Positions 43,431-51,900 of a stretch of 64,000 bases of DNA are shown in pieces. Position 1 is the stretch's first letter; each line of letters starts with the position of its first letter. The DNA comes from Streptomyces sp. NBC_01465 (GTDB lineage: Bacteria > Actinomycetota > Actinomycetes > Streptomycetales > Streptomycetaceae), in NCBI RefSeq assembly GCF_036227325.1, contig NZ_CP109467.1, forward strand, positions 1,426,001 through 1,490,000. The letters are read 5' to 3'. The position numbers and the translations under genes are program-made. The notes under the pieces are model-generated. The model did no database searches. It was not told the origin of the DNA and saw nothing but the letters and a program-made list of their open reading frames with translations.

Positions 43431-44755
43431 CCCTCGGTCACCTTGAATCCCTGCTTCTTCATGTCCGCGAAGGTCTGGGACTGCATGTCCCCGACGGCGG
43501 ACAGGAACTTCGTCTTCTTCTTCGCCTTGGTGGCCTTGCCGAAGCTGTCGGTGAACGCGTCGTACGCGGTCTGGACGTTCGGTCCCCAGGCGGAGGCGAC
43601 GGTGGTCGCGGAGATCTTGGCGGCCGTCGCGTAGAAGTCCTTCTGGTTCGGGAAGAACGCGGGCGTGGCGAGTACGGATCCGGACTGCGCCTCGGTGGCG
43701 GCCGGGTAGATGCCGGACTCCTTGACCAGGGCGGCGAGCGCCTCGGTGTCGGTGTTCAGCCACTTGATGAACTTGGCGGCGGCCTCGGCGTTCTTGGAGT
43801 CGGTCGAGACGCCGGTGGAGGAGCCGCCCCAGCTGCCCGTGACGTTCTCGCCGGCGGACCACTGCGGGAGCGGGGCCATGCGCCACTTGCCCTTGGTGTC
43901 GGGGGCCGAGCTGACGAGGACGCCGGGGGCCCACACGGCGGAGACCCAGGCGAGGTGGGTGCCCTTGTTGAGGGCGTTGTTCCAGGCCGGGGTGTACATC
44001 GGCTGGTTGTCGATGACGCCCTCCTCGACGAGGCCGCCCCAGAATCCGGCGACCTTGTCGGTGGCGTCGCTCGCGATGTCGACGGTCCACTTGCCGTCGG
44101 CGTCCACCGTCCACCACTTGGCGCCGGCCTGCTGGGCGAGTCCGGCGAAGAGCCCCGAGTCCTGGGAGGAGAACGTGGTGAGGAACGCGTCGGGGGCGGC
44201 CTTCTTGGCGGCGCGGGCGGTCTCGGCGAACTCGTCCCAGGTGGTGGGGACCTTGAGGTTGTGCTTCTTGAAGAGGTCCTCGCGGTAGTAGAACATCAGC
44301 GGCCCGGAGTCCTGCGGGACCGCGTAGAGCGCGTCGCTGCCGAGGGTGACCATGCCCCAAATGCCGTCGGAGAAGTGGGACTTGGCGTCCTTGGCGTACT
44401 TCGCGATGTCGGCGAGGACGTCGTTGGAGACCAGGGTCGGCAGGGACTGGTACTCGACCTGGATCAGGTCGGGGGCGTTGCCCGCCTTCTTCGCCGTGAT
44501 CAGCTTGGAGATCATCTCGCCACCGCTGGCCTGCTTCGACACCGTCACCGTGATGTCGGGGTTCTTCTTGTTCCAGATCGCGGCAACCTTTTCCATGCCC
44601 GGCGCCCACGACCAGTAGGAGAGCTTGACCGGTCCGCTGCTCTTGCCGGAGCCCTTGTCCGAGCTGCCGCAGGCCGCGAGCGTGCCGGCGGCGGCGACGC
44701 TCAGGGCGCCGGCGAGCACGGTTCGCCTGTTGATCTGGTGGCGGTGGATCGACAT
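43427..44755 (-). CDS. Sugar-binding lipoprotein of ABC transporter
   Basis: Predicted 442 aa. RRTVLAGALSVAAAG is a twin-arginine-like signal and LAACGSS is the lipobox, with the lipidated Cys at residue 29. The rest is a cluster B (family 1) solute-binding protein: KLSYWSWAPGMEKVAAIWNK, APDLIQVEYQSLP, QDSGPLMFYYREDLF. It captures an oligosaccharide outside the cell, here probably galactan fragments judging from the adjoining GH42 and GH53 genes. It is the first gene of the operon and follows a well-formed promoter with an operator. Confidence 0.92.
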   Translation of the reverse strand: MSIHRHQINRRTVLAGALSVAAAGTLAACGSSDKGSGKSSGPVKLSYWSWAPGMEKVAAIWNKKNPDITVTVSKQASGGEMISKLITAKKAGNAPDLIQVEYQSLPTLVSNDVLADIAKYAKDAKSHFSDGIWGMVTLGSDALYAVPQDSGPLMFYYREDLFKKHNLKVPTTWDEFAETARAAKKAAPDAFLTTFSSQDSGLFAGLAQQAGAKWWTVDADGKWTVDIASDATDKVAGFWGGLVEEGVIDNQPMYTPAWNNALNKGTHLAWVSAVWAPGVLVSSAPDTKGKWRMAPLPQWSAGENVTGSWGGSSTGVSTDSKNAEAAAKFIKWLNTDTEALAALVKESGIYPAATEAQSGSVLATPAFFPNQKDFYATAAKISATTVASAWGPNVQTAYDAFTDSFGKATKAKKKTKFLSAVGDMQSQTFADMKKQGFKVTEG

Positions 44756-44807
44756 CTGTATCTCCCCTGACTGAGAAGAGCGGGCCCTTCAGGAGGGCCG
44801 TGCGGCT

Positions 44808-44823
44808 CTGTGATCGTGCACAG
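44808..44823. promoter_or_regulatory. LacI-type operator O1 (ABC operon side)
   Basis: CTGTGATCGTGCACAG has CTGTG / CACAG arms and resembles the lac-operator core TGTGAGCG-CTCACA. It begins at the -10 of the minus-strand promoter. It differs at one base from the reverse complement of the second site at 44907. Confidence 0.7.
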
Positions 44824-44850
44824 TAGAAAATTGTTTCGGTCTCTTGTCAA
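44822..44850 (-). promoter_or_regulatory. Promoter of the sugar ABC operon
   Basis: On the minus strand a perfect -35 TTGACA (44850-44845) is followed after 17 bases by TCTACT (44827-44822). The operator O1 covers the bases right after the -10, a position for repression. Confidence 0.7.
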
Positions 44851-44877
44851 TGGATGAACCGTGGGGTTACCTACTCG

Positions 44878-44906
44878 TTGCAAGCCGATGTCAGCGCCGA
44901 CTTACT
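44878..44906 (+). promoter_or_regulatory. Promoter of the GH42/GH53 genes
   Basis: TTGCAA (44878-44883), a 17-base spacer and CTTACT (44901-44906) on the plus strand, directly followed by operator O2. The arrangement mirrors the divergent ABC promoter. Confidence 0.55.
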
Positions 44907-44922
44907 CTGTGCACGCTCACAG
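44907..44922. promoter_or_regulatory. LacI-type operator O2 (GH42 side)
   Basis: CTGTGCACGCTCACAG reads CTGTGAGCGTGCACAG on the other strand, one mismatch from O1, and is close to the ideal lac operator. It starts at the base after the putative -10 of the GH42 promoter. The centres of O1 and O2 are 99 bases apart. Confidence 0.7.
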
Positions 44923-44963
44923 AAAACTGCGACATCGCCTCAACGATCCTCCGGGAGCACCAC

Positions 44964-46961
44964 ATGTCCTCCGCCCTTCCGCACGACCGCCTGCCGCTTG
45001 CCTACGGGGGTGACTACAACCCCGAGCAGTGGCCGCGGGAGGTCTGGGAGGAGGACGTACGGCTCATGCGGGAGGCCGGGGTCACCGTGGTCTCGCTCGG
45101 CGTCTTCGCCTGGGCGCGGACCGAGCCGAGGCGCGGCACGTACGACTGGGAATGGCTCGACACGATCATCGGGATGCTCCACGCGGCGGGGATATCCGTC
45201 GACCTGGCCACCCCGACCGTGGTGCCGCCCGCCTGGTTCTACCGCGCCCACCCCGACGCACTGCCCGTCACCCGCGACGGGGTCCGGCTCGCCTTCGGCT
45301 CACGCGGCGCGATCTGCCACTCCAGCGCCGACTACCGGGCGGCCGCCGCCTCGATCACCACCAAGATCGCCGAGCGGTACGGCAGCCACCCCGCGGTCGT
45401 CCTGTGGCACGTCCACAACGAGTACGGCGCACCTGTCCTGACCTGCTACTGCGACAACTGCGCAGCAGCGTTCCGGCTCTGGCTCCAGGACCGCCACGGC
45501 TCGCTGGACGCCCTCAACGAGGCCTGGGGAACGGCCTTCTGGGGCCAGCAGTACGGCGACTGGGAGGAGATCACCCCGCCCCGTACGACCCCCACCGTCT
45601 GCAACCCCACGCAGCAGCTGGACTACCAGCGCTTCGCCGACGCCCAGGCCCGCGCCAACTTCGTCGCCGAGCGCGACATCCTGCACCGCCTCTCCCCCGG
45701 CGTGCCCGTGACCACCAACTTCATGGTCGCGCCCAGCCAGTGCCAGTCCATCGACTACTGGGCCTGGGCGGCGGAGGTCGACCTCGTCACCAACGACCAC
45801 TACCTGGTCACCGACGGCCGCCGCACCCACGTCAACCTGGCCCTCACCGCCGACCTGACGCGTTCGGTGGCGGGCGGCGGCCCCTGGCTGCTGCTGGAGC
45901 ACGCCACGTCCGGCGTCAACTGGCAGCCGTACAACCCGGCCAAGCTCCCCGGCGAGATGGCCCGCAACTCCCTGTCGCACGTGGCCCGCGGCTCCGAGGG
46001 CGCGATGTTCTTCCAGTGGCGGCAGTCCCGCAGCGGCGCGGAGAAGTTCCACTCCTCGATGCTGCCGCACGGCGGCACCGGCACCCGCGTCTGGAACGAG
46101 GTCGTCGAACTCGGCCGCACACTGGGCGAGTTGGCCGATCTGCGCGCCACCCGCACCCACGGCAACGTCGCGATGATCTGGTCGTGGGAGTCGATGTGGG
46201 CGCAGAGCCTGGAATGGCGCCCCAGCGAGGACCTGGACGCCCGTGAGCGGCTCGAATCCTTCTACGAGGCGCTGTACGACCGGCACCTCACCGTCGACTT
46301 CTTCGCCCCGTCCGGCATTGGCGGCCTGGACCCCGAGCGATACCCGCTGCTCGTCGTCCCGCAGCTGTACGCGGCGCCCGCCTCCGTCGCAGCCGACCTG
46401 GAGAGCTACGTCGCGCGCGGCGGGACGCTGGTGGTCTCGTTCTTCTCCGGCATCGTCGACGAGAACGACACCGTGCACCCCGGCCCGCACCCGGGTGTGC
46501 TCCGTGACGTACTCGGCCTGACCGTCGAGGAGTTCAGCCCGCTGCTGCCCGGCGAGAAGGTCACCGTCGGCACCGGTACGGGCGAGACGTACGAGGCGGA
46601 CCTCTGGGCGGAGGTCGTCGTACCGAACGGCTGCGAGACCCTCGCCACCTTCACCGACGGCCGCACCGCCGGGCACCCGGCGCTCACCCGGCACGTACTC
46701 GGCGAGGGCACCGCCTGGTATCTGGCGACGCGGCTGACCGGCGACAGCCTGGCGGCCGTCGTGGATCTCGCCCTCGCGGACGCCGGCATCGCACCCTCCG
46801 GGCTCCCGCGTGATGTCGAACTCGTCGTACGGGAAGGCGAGTCGGGCACGTTCCGCTTCGCGATCAACCACACCGACGCCGAGGTGAAGGTCACCCTGCC
46901 CGACGGGTCCCGCGCCTGTGTCCCCGCGGGCGCGGTCGAGGTCTTCCGCGACCCCCGCTGA
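44964..46961 (+). CDS. GH42 beta-galactosidase
   Basis: Predicted 665 aa, typical for GH42. YGGDYNPEQWPREVWEEDV opens the barrel; the acid/base is Glu153 in VHNEYGA and the nucleophile Glu312 in LLLEHATSGVNWQ. Cysteines in CHSS and CYCDNC fit the family's zinc cluster. The central trimerisation domain and small C-terminal beta domain follow. No signal peptide is seen, so it cleaves imported galacto-oligosaccharides in the cytoplasm. ATG at 44964 has GGGAG 7 bases upstream. It is 66 bases before the GH53 gene and probably cotranscribed. Confidence 0.93.
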   Translation: MSSALPHDRLPLAYGGDYNPEQWPREVWEEDVRLMREAGVTVVSLGVFAWARTEPRRGTYDWEWLDTIIGMLHAAGISVDLATPTVVPPAWFYRAHPDALPVTRDGVRLAFGSRGAICHSSADYRAAAASITTKIAERYGSHPAVVLWHVHNEYGAPVLTCYCDNCAAAFRLWLQDRHGSLDALNEAWGTAFWGQQYGDWEEITPPRTTPTVCNPTQQLDYQRFADAQARANFVAERDILHRLSPGVPVTTNFMVAPSQCQSIDYWAWAAEVDLVTNDHYLVTDGRRTHVNLALTADLTRSVAGGGPWLLLEHATSGVNWQPYNPAKLPGEMARNSLSHVARGSEGAMFFQWRQSRSGAEKFHSSMLPHGGTGTRVWNEVVELGRTLGELADLRATRTHGNVAMIWSWESMWAQSLEWRPSEDLDARERLESFYEALYDRHLTVDFFAPSGIGGLDPERYPLLVVPQLYAAPASVAADLESYVARGGTLVVSFFSGIVDENDTVHPGPHPGVLRDVLGLTVEEFSPLLPGEKVTVGTGTGETYEADLWAEVVVPNGCETLATFTDGRTAGHPALTRHVLGEGTAWYLATRLTGDSLAAVVDLALADAGIAPSGLPRDVELVVREGESGTFRFAINHTDAEVKVTLPDGSRACVPAGAVEVFRDPR

Positions 46962-47027
46962 CCACTCCTCGCTCCACCCCACCCCCCGCAGATCCAGAGC
47001 CGATTCACTGTGAAGGGAACCTTTGTG

Positions 47028-48173
47028 ATGCGCAGACGTACCGTTCTCGCCGCCGCGGGAGCCGCCGCCCTGGCGGCCCCCGTCCTGACCGCGGCCCCCG
47101 CCCTCGCCGCGAGCACGCACCGCCGCCTGGAGATCCGCGGCGTGGACATCTCCTCGCTCCCCAAGGACGAGGACTTCGGCGCGGTCTACCGCTACGCCGA
47201 CGGCCGCCGCGACGACGCGATCCGCATCCTCGCGTCGTACGGCGTCACCCACGCCCGTCTCAAGGTGTGGGTGCACCCGGCGGACGGCTACAACACCAAG
47301 AAGCAGATCCTCCCGCTGGCCCGCCGCCTCAAGCGCGCCGGAATCGGCATCTGGATCGACTTCCACTACTCCGACGTCTGGGCCGACCCGGCGCACCAGA
47401 CCAAGCCCGAGGCCTGGGCGACCCTGGACGTGGCGGGCCTGACCCGGGCCGTCTACGACCACACGGCCGATGTCCTCGGCTCGCTCAAGCGCCAGGGCAC
47501 GCCCGCCGACCTCGTACAGATCGGCAACGAGATCAACGGCGGCCTGCTCTGGCCCGAGGGCAAGAACTGGGGCGACGGGTCCGGGGGCTGGGCCACGCAG
47601 GCCGCGTTCCTCAAGGCGGGTCTCACCGCCGCCCGCGACACCACCCCGCGCGTCCGCACGATGCTCCACATCGCCTCGGGCGGCGACAACGGCACGTCAC
47701 GCTGGTGGTTCGACAACGCCGTCTCGTACGGCCTGGACTTCGACATCATCGGCCAGTCCTACTACCCCTTCTGGCACGGCGACCTGGCGACGGCGCTCGC
47801 CAACATGACGGATCTGGCGGCCCGTTACGACAAGCCGGTCGTGATCGCGGAGACGGCGTACCCGTTCACGCTGGAGAGCGAGGACGCGACGAACGACATC
47901 CTGTACGACCCCTCCCAGCTCACGCCGGGCTTCCCCGCGACCCCCGAGGGCCAGGCGGCGTGGCTGCGCGCGGTGGCCGACCTCCAGGCCGCGATCCCCG
48001 GCGGCAAGGGCCTCGGCTACTGCTACTGGGAGGGCGTCTGGACGTACCGCGAGGGCGACGGCTGGGACCCGACGGACCCCACCTCCGGAAACGCCTGGGA
48101 GAACCTCGCGCTCTTCGACTTCGACGACAAGGCGCTGCCCGGTCTGAAGACCCTGGGCCGCTACCGGGGCTGA
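47028..48173 (+). CDS. Secreted GH53 endo-beta-1,4-galactanase, first copy
   Basis: Predicted 381 aa. A signal peptide with MRRRTVLAAAGAAALAAPV and an Ala-rich cleavage region precedes one GH53 domain. Catalytic acids are Glu168 in QIGNEINGG and Glu275 in VIAETAYPF; RGVDISSLP starts the barrel. It cuts beta-1,4-galactan (type I arabinogalactan) outside the cell, feeding the ABC transporter. ATG at 47028 follows GTG at 47025; GAAGGGAA lies upstream. It is followed by a second GH53 gene. Confidence 0.92.
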   Translation: MRRRTVLAAAGAAALAAPVLTAAPALAASTHRRLEIRGVDISSLPKDEDFGAVYRYADGRRDDAIRILASYGVTHARLKVWVHPADGYNTKKQILPLARRLKRAGIGIWIDFHYSDVWADPAHQTKPEAWATLDVAGLTRAVYDHTADVLGSLKRQGTPADLVQIGNEINGGLLWPEGKNWGDGSGGWATQAAFLKAGLTAARDTTPRVRTMLHIASGGDNGTSRWWFDNAVSYGLDFDIIGQSYYPFWHGDLATALANMTDLAARYDKPVVIAETAYPFTLESEDATNDILYDPSQLTPGFPATPEGQAAWLRAVADLQAAIPGGKGLGYCYWEGVWTYREGDGWDPTDPTSGNAWENLALFDFDDKALPGLKTLGRYRG

Positions 48174-48194
48174 GTCCCGCCCCGCTTCCGATGT

Positions 48195-48237
48195 CGGCGG
48201 CTCGCAGCCATGACCGGTGAGTCGCTGCGAGCCGCCG
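48195..48237 (+). terminator. Hairpin between the two GH53 genes
   Basis: A perfect 14-bp stem (CGGCGGCTCGCAGC / GCTGCGAGCCGCCG) with a 15-base loop and no T run. It may end or attenuate transcription into the second GH53 gene or protect the upstream mRNA end. Confidence 0.6.
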
Positions 48238-48294
48238 ATGTACCAACCGCACGACCCGCACCCGTACCCGCACCTCTGATCCGGGAGGATCACC

Positions 48295-49422
48295 ATGCGC
48301 AGACGTACGTTGCTCAAAGCCGCCGCCGCCTCGGTCGCAGCCCCCGCCCTCCTCACCGCGACCGCAGGCAGGGCCTCGGCAGCGACCTCCCTCTCCGTCC
48401 GGGGGATCGACATCTCCTCGCTGCCCAAGTCCGAGGCGCTGGGCGGGGTGTACTACTCCACCAGCGGCACCAAGACGGACGCGGTCCAGCTGATGTCGAC
48501 GGCCGGCATCAGCCACGCCCGCCTCAAGGTCTGGGTCAATCCGGCCGACGGCTACAACAACAAGGCGCACATCCTCCCGCTCGCCCTGCGCCTGAAGGCG
48601 AAGGGCATCAAGCTGCTCATCGACTTCCACTACTCCGACACCTGGTGCGACCCGGGCAACCAGGCCAAGCCCGCCGCCTGGTCGAGCTACACGGTCGCGC
48701 AGCTCTCCACAGCGGTCTACAACCACACAGCGGACGTCCTCGGCGCACTCGTCGCCCAGGGCACCCCCGCCGACCTGGTGCAGATCGGCAACGAGACGGA
48801 CGGCGGCATCCTCTGGCCGACCGGCAACTGGGACAACCTCGACAACCTGGCGACGTTCCTCAAGTCGGGCATCAGCGCGGCGAAGGCCACCACGCCGGGC
48901 GTCCGCACGATCCTGCACCTCTCCAACGGCGGTACGCAGAGCCTCTACACGTGGTTCTTCGACAACATGAAGTCGCGGGGTGTGGTCTGGGACGTGATCG
49001 GGATGTCGTTCTACCCGTACTGGCACGGCGCCCTCACGGACCTGGCGGCCAACCTCGCCTACGTCACGGCCCGTTACGGCACTCCGGCCCTGGTCGCCGA
49101 GACCGCGTACCCCTGGACGCTCACGGACAAGGACGGCTTCGCCAACCTGGTCAACGCGAGCAGCCAGCTCACCTCCGGCTACCCGGCGACCTCCGCCGGC
49201 CAGAACGCCTGGGTGCGGGCGGTGGCCGACACGGTGGCGGCGACCCCGAACGGAATGGGCCTCGGCTATGTCTACTGGGAGGGATTCTGGACGGCGGTGA
49301 CCGGCAACGGCTGGGATCCGACCAACGCGTCCTCCGGCAACAACTGGGAGAACCAGGCCCTGTTCGACTACAGCAGCAAGGCACTGCCGGCGCTGGCGTC
49401 GATCGGCTCGTACCGCGCCTGA
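48295..49422 (+). CDS. Secreted GH53 endo-beta-1,4-galactanase, second copy
   Basis: Predicted 375 aa with a signal peptide (MRRRTLLKAAAASVAAPALL) and a GH53 domain. Glu167 in QIGNETDGG and Glu269 in LVAETAYPW are the catalytic pair. It is paralogous to the preceding protein along its whole length (for example RLKVWV-PADGYN, DFHYSD, GLGY-YWEG) but clearly diverged, so the duplication is not recent. ATG at 48295 has GGGAGGATCACC before it. A terminator follows. The two enzymes may prefer different chain lengths or branches; this is inference. Confidence 0.92.
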   Translation: MRRRTLLKAAAASVAAPALLTATAGRASAATSLSVRGIDISSLPKSEALGGVYYSTSGTKTDAVQLMSTAGISHARLKVWVNPADGYNNKAHILPLALRLKAKGIKLLIDFHYSDTWCDPGNQAKPAAWSSYTVAQLSTAVYNHTADVLGALVAQGTPADLVQIGNETDGGILWPTGNWDNLDNLATFLKSGISAAKATTPGVRTILHLSNGGTQSLYTWFFDNMKSRGVVWDVIGMSFYPYWHGALTDLAANLAYVTARYGTPALVAETAYPWTLTDKDGFANLVNASSQLTSGYPATSAGQNAWVRAVADTVAATPNGMGLGYVYWEGFWTAVTGNGWDPTNASSGNNWENQALFDYSSKALPALASIGSYRA

Positions 49423-49429
49423 CATGCAC

Positions 49430-49462
49430 GGGGGCGGCAGCCGCACGGACTGCCGCCCCCTC
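49430..49462 (+). terminator. Terminator of the galactan locus
   Basis: An 11-bp stem (GGGGGCGGCAG / CTGCCGCCCCC) with a 9-base loop begins 8 bases after the second GH53 stop. Confidence 0.8.
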
Positions 49463-49506
49463 AAAATCGCTGTCCGACGGTCGGATCACAGTGATAGAGA
49501 TTCGGG

Positions 49507-50283
49507 GTGACAACGACTCTCGAATTCCCTGCCCTGCTGCAACTGATCGACGAACGGTCAACTGCCTTCCGCGCCGCGGTCGCCTCCGCGCCCAGCCTCG
49601 ACGTACAGGTGCCGACCTGCCCCGAGTGGACGCTGTTCGATCTGGCGCAGCACATAGGCGAGGGGCGCCGCGACTGGGCCGCCACCGTCGCCGCAGGGCC
49701 TGCTCCGGCCAAGTCCGCAGCGGAGGGCGCTCCGGCTGTGCCTCGGGAGCGCGAGGCCCTGCTGGCCTGGTTGGCGGAGTCCACGGAGCAACTCCTGGAC
49801 GCACTGCGGAAAGTCGGCCCGGATCGCGGTTGCTGGGCGTGGTGGGAGACCCTGCAGTCGCCGCACACCTCCGGCACCGTGGCTCGGCACCAGCTCCTGC
49901 AGATGGCGGTGCACACGTACGACGCCCAGATCACCTTGGGTGCCCCGCAGCCGCTGCCGGCCGAGGTGGCGCTCGACGGTGTCGACGAGTTCCTGTCCAC
50001 CTGCGTCGCCACGACAAGTGCCTGGCCGCACAAGCCCGCTGTCATCGACTTCCACGCCTCCGAGGGCCGCTCCTGGCGCCTCTCGCTCTCCGCCGACGGC
50101 GCACGGTCCGTCCGCCTCCCCGAGGCCGGCGGCCAGGAACCGGACGCGGCCGACCTCTCCGCGTGGGGCACGGCCGACGAGCTGGTCCTCATCCTGCACG
50201 ACCGGATCCCGTTCAACTCCCTGAGGCTCGACGGCGACCGAGGTCTCTTCGACCAGCTCAGCGCCTGGGACCCGGACGCGTAG
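49507..50283 (+). CDS. Maleylpyruvate isomerase family (mycothiol-dependent-type) protein
   Basis: Predicted 258 aa. The N-terminal four-helix MDMPI/DinB-like domain has VPTCPEWTLFDLAQHIGE with the first metal His, and GTVARHQLLQMAVHTYDAQ with the others. The C-terminal beta region follows (VIDFHASEGRSWRL). Relatives use mycothiol as cofactor in isomerase or transferase reactions in actinobacteria; the actual substrate is unknown. GTG at 49507 has GAGA upstream (TAGAGATTCGGG). It lies after the galactan terminator and seems to be a separate unit. Confidence 0.82.
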   Translation: MTTTLEFPALLQLIDERSTAFRAAVASAPSLDVQVPTCPEWTLFDLAQHIGEGRRDWAATVAAGPAPAKSAAEGAPAVPREREALLAWLAESTEQLLDALRKVGPDRGCWAWWETLQSPHTSGTVARHQLLQMAVHTYDAQITLGAPQPLPAEVALDGVDEFLSTCVATTSAWPHKPAVIDFHASEGRSWRLSLSADGARSVRLPEAGGQEPDAADLSAWGTADELVLILHDRIPFNSLRLDGDRGLFDQLSAWDPDA

Positions 50284-50306
50284 GACGGCGATGACGCCGG
50301 TCCGGC

Positions 50307-50669
50307 TCAGTGCGACGTCACGGTCACCGCGATGACCTGCACCACCAGGCCGAGCACCATGCTCGTTCCTGCCAGGGACCACCGCAGCGCGCGCCACCCT
50401 CTCCCGTGCGGCACCAGCAAGCTGATGAGAGTCGCCAGTGCAGCCGCGACCATGACGAGGATCGTCCCGTGCCATACGGCCTGGCTCGGGCCCATGCAGT
50501 CCCCCGAGCCGTCGTCGCACCCGCCGTCACCGAACGTCAGGAGCGTGGCCATCACATTCAGGACCACGCAGCCGACGCACCACACGGGCAGCAGGAGCGC
50601 GCTGATCAGCCCCGGCGCCCACCATTTGTGGCCGCCGCCCCGCTCCACCATCATCTGTGGCTGCATCAT
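50307..50669 (-). CDS. Small integral membrane protein, unknown
   Basis: Predicted 120 aa with hydrophobic helices at about residues 18-45, 65-86 and 97-117. Cys-rich Gly/Asp loop (GDGGCDDGSGDCMG) lies between helices one and two and would face outside, possibly disulfide-bonded. I chose ATG at 50669 because GGGAGGTGGGG lies upstream. No family is recognised. It follows the OYE-type reductase gene on the same strand after 61 bases. Confidence 0.65.
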   Translation of the reverse strand: MMQPQMMVERGGGHKWWAPGLISALLLPVWCVGCVVLNVMATLLTFGDGGCDDGSGDCMGPSQAVWHGTILVMVAAALATLISLLVPHGRGWRALRWSLAGTSMVLGLVVQVIAVTVTSH

Positions 50670-50730
50670 GTGCCCCACCTCCCACCTGGAGGTTATGGGC
50701 CCCACCCGCGCCGCACATCCGTACGCGTAC

Positions 50731-51798
50731 TCACTCACCAAGCGACGGATAGTCCGTGTAGCCCTTCGCGTCGCCGCCGAAGAACGTTGCCGCGTCAGGG
50801 GTGTTGAAGGGACCGCCCGCCTTCAGGCGCGCCGGGAGATCCGGGTTGGCGAGGAAGAGGGCGCCGTACGAGATGAGGTCCGCGATGCCGTCGTCGATCA
50901 CCTTGTGGTCGTCCGGGCCCGTGGGGCCCAGCACGTTGATGATGAACGTGCCCGAGAACTGCTTGCGCAGGCCCAGGGTCAGGTCGCGGATCTCGGCGTT
51001 CTCCATCACGTGGAGGTAGGCCAGGCCCAGCGGCTCGATCTCCTTCACCAGTGCCGGGTAGACCTTCTCGGCCTCCGCGATCGGCTCGTCGATGTCGTTG
51101 TACGGGTTGGCCGGGGAGATCCGCAGGCCTGTGCGCTCCGCGCCGATCTCCGCCACGACCGCCTTGACCGTCTCCACCGCGAAGCGGATGCGGGCCTCGG
51201 CCTCGCCGCCCCACTCGTCGGTGCGCAGGTTGGTGCTGGGCGCCAGGAACTGGTGGATCAAGTAGCCGTTGGCGCCATGGAGTTCGACTCCGTCGAAGCC
51301 CGCGTCGACCGCGTTGCGGGCGGCTGCCGCGAAGTCGGCTATCGTCGCGCGGATCTCGGCGTCCGTCAGCTCGCGCGGCTCCGTGAAGTCCTTCATGCCC
51401 TCGGCCGTGAAGAGCTGGCCTGCGGGGGTTACGGGAGAGGCGCTGACCGGGGTCTGGCCCTCCGGCAGCAGGACCGGGTGGCCGATGCGGCCCGCATGCA
51501 TGAGCTGGGCGAAGATACGGCCGCCCTCGGCGTGCACCGCGTCCGTCACCCTGCGCCAGGAGGCTACCTGCTCGGCGCTGTGCAGGCCGGGGGTGAAGGG
51601 GTAGCCCTGGCCCACGACCGACGGCTGGATGCCCTCGGTGATGATGAGGCCGGCCGTGGCGCGCTGGGTGTAGTACTCGACGGTGAGGTCCGTGGCCGTG
51701 CCGTTCTCGCCGGCGCGACTGCGGGTCATCGGTGCCATGGCGATGCGGTTCGTGAGCTGCGTACCGGACAGGTCGATCGGGTCGAACACGGTGGTCAT
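50731..51798 (-). CDS. Old-yellow-enzyme family alkene reductase (FMN)
   Basis: Predicted 355 aa TIM barrel. IAMAPMTRSRAGENG holds the FMN-binding Thr, FDGVELHGANGYLIHQFLAP the substrate/FMN His-Asn region, and TGLRISPANPYND continues the barrel. It reduces activated alkenes with NADPH or NADH. It is divergent from a MarR gene; the 102 bases between contain two identical 12-base sites, so the regulator probably represses it and responds to an electrophile. ATG at 51798 is the only good start. Confidence 0.9.
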   Translation of the reverse strand: MTTVFDPIDLSGTQLTNRIAMAPMTRSRAGENGTATDLTVEYYTQRATAGLIITEGIQPSVVGQGYPFTPGLHSAEQVASWRRVTDAVHAEGGRIFAQLMHAGRIGHPVLLPEGQTPVSASPVTPAGQLFTAEGMKDFTEPRELTDAEIRATIADFAAAARNAVDAGFDGVELHGANGYLIHQFLAPSTNLRTDEWGGEAEARIRFAVETVKAVVAEIGAERTGLRISPANPYNDIDEPIAEAEKVYPALVKEIEPLGLAYLHVMENAEIRDLTLGLRKQFSGTFIINVLGPTGPDDHKVIDDGIADLISYGALFLANPDLPARLKAGGPFNTPDAATFFGGDAKGYTDYPSLGE

Positions 51799-51830
51799 GG
51801 CTGCTCCCGGGGGGAAGTGAAGGCGTTAAG

Positions 51831-51842
51831 TTGGTCGGCCAA
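51831..51842. promoter_or_regulatory. MarR operator, copy 1
   Basis: TTGGTCGGCCAA, a quasi-palindrome with TTGG / CCAA arms, 33 bases before the reductase ATG. An identical copy lies 44 bases away. Confidence 0.6.
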
Positions 51843-51874
51843 GCAATCCGACGAGCACCACCATAGCGCATTCA

Positions 51875-51886
51875 TTGGTCGGCCAA
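51875..51886. promoter_or_regulatory. MarR operator, copy 2
   Basis: The same 12 bases TTGGTCGGCCAA, 15 bases before the MarR ATG, suggest autoregulation. The 44-base spacing is about four helical turns. Confidence 0.6.
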
Positions 51887-51900
51887 GGTAATCTCGTGGC

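Noticed and set aside
45300..47669. A 789-codon minus-strand frame across GH42 and GH53
   Set aside because: It runs antisense through two recognisable enzymes and shows no motifs of its own.
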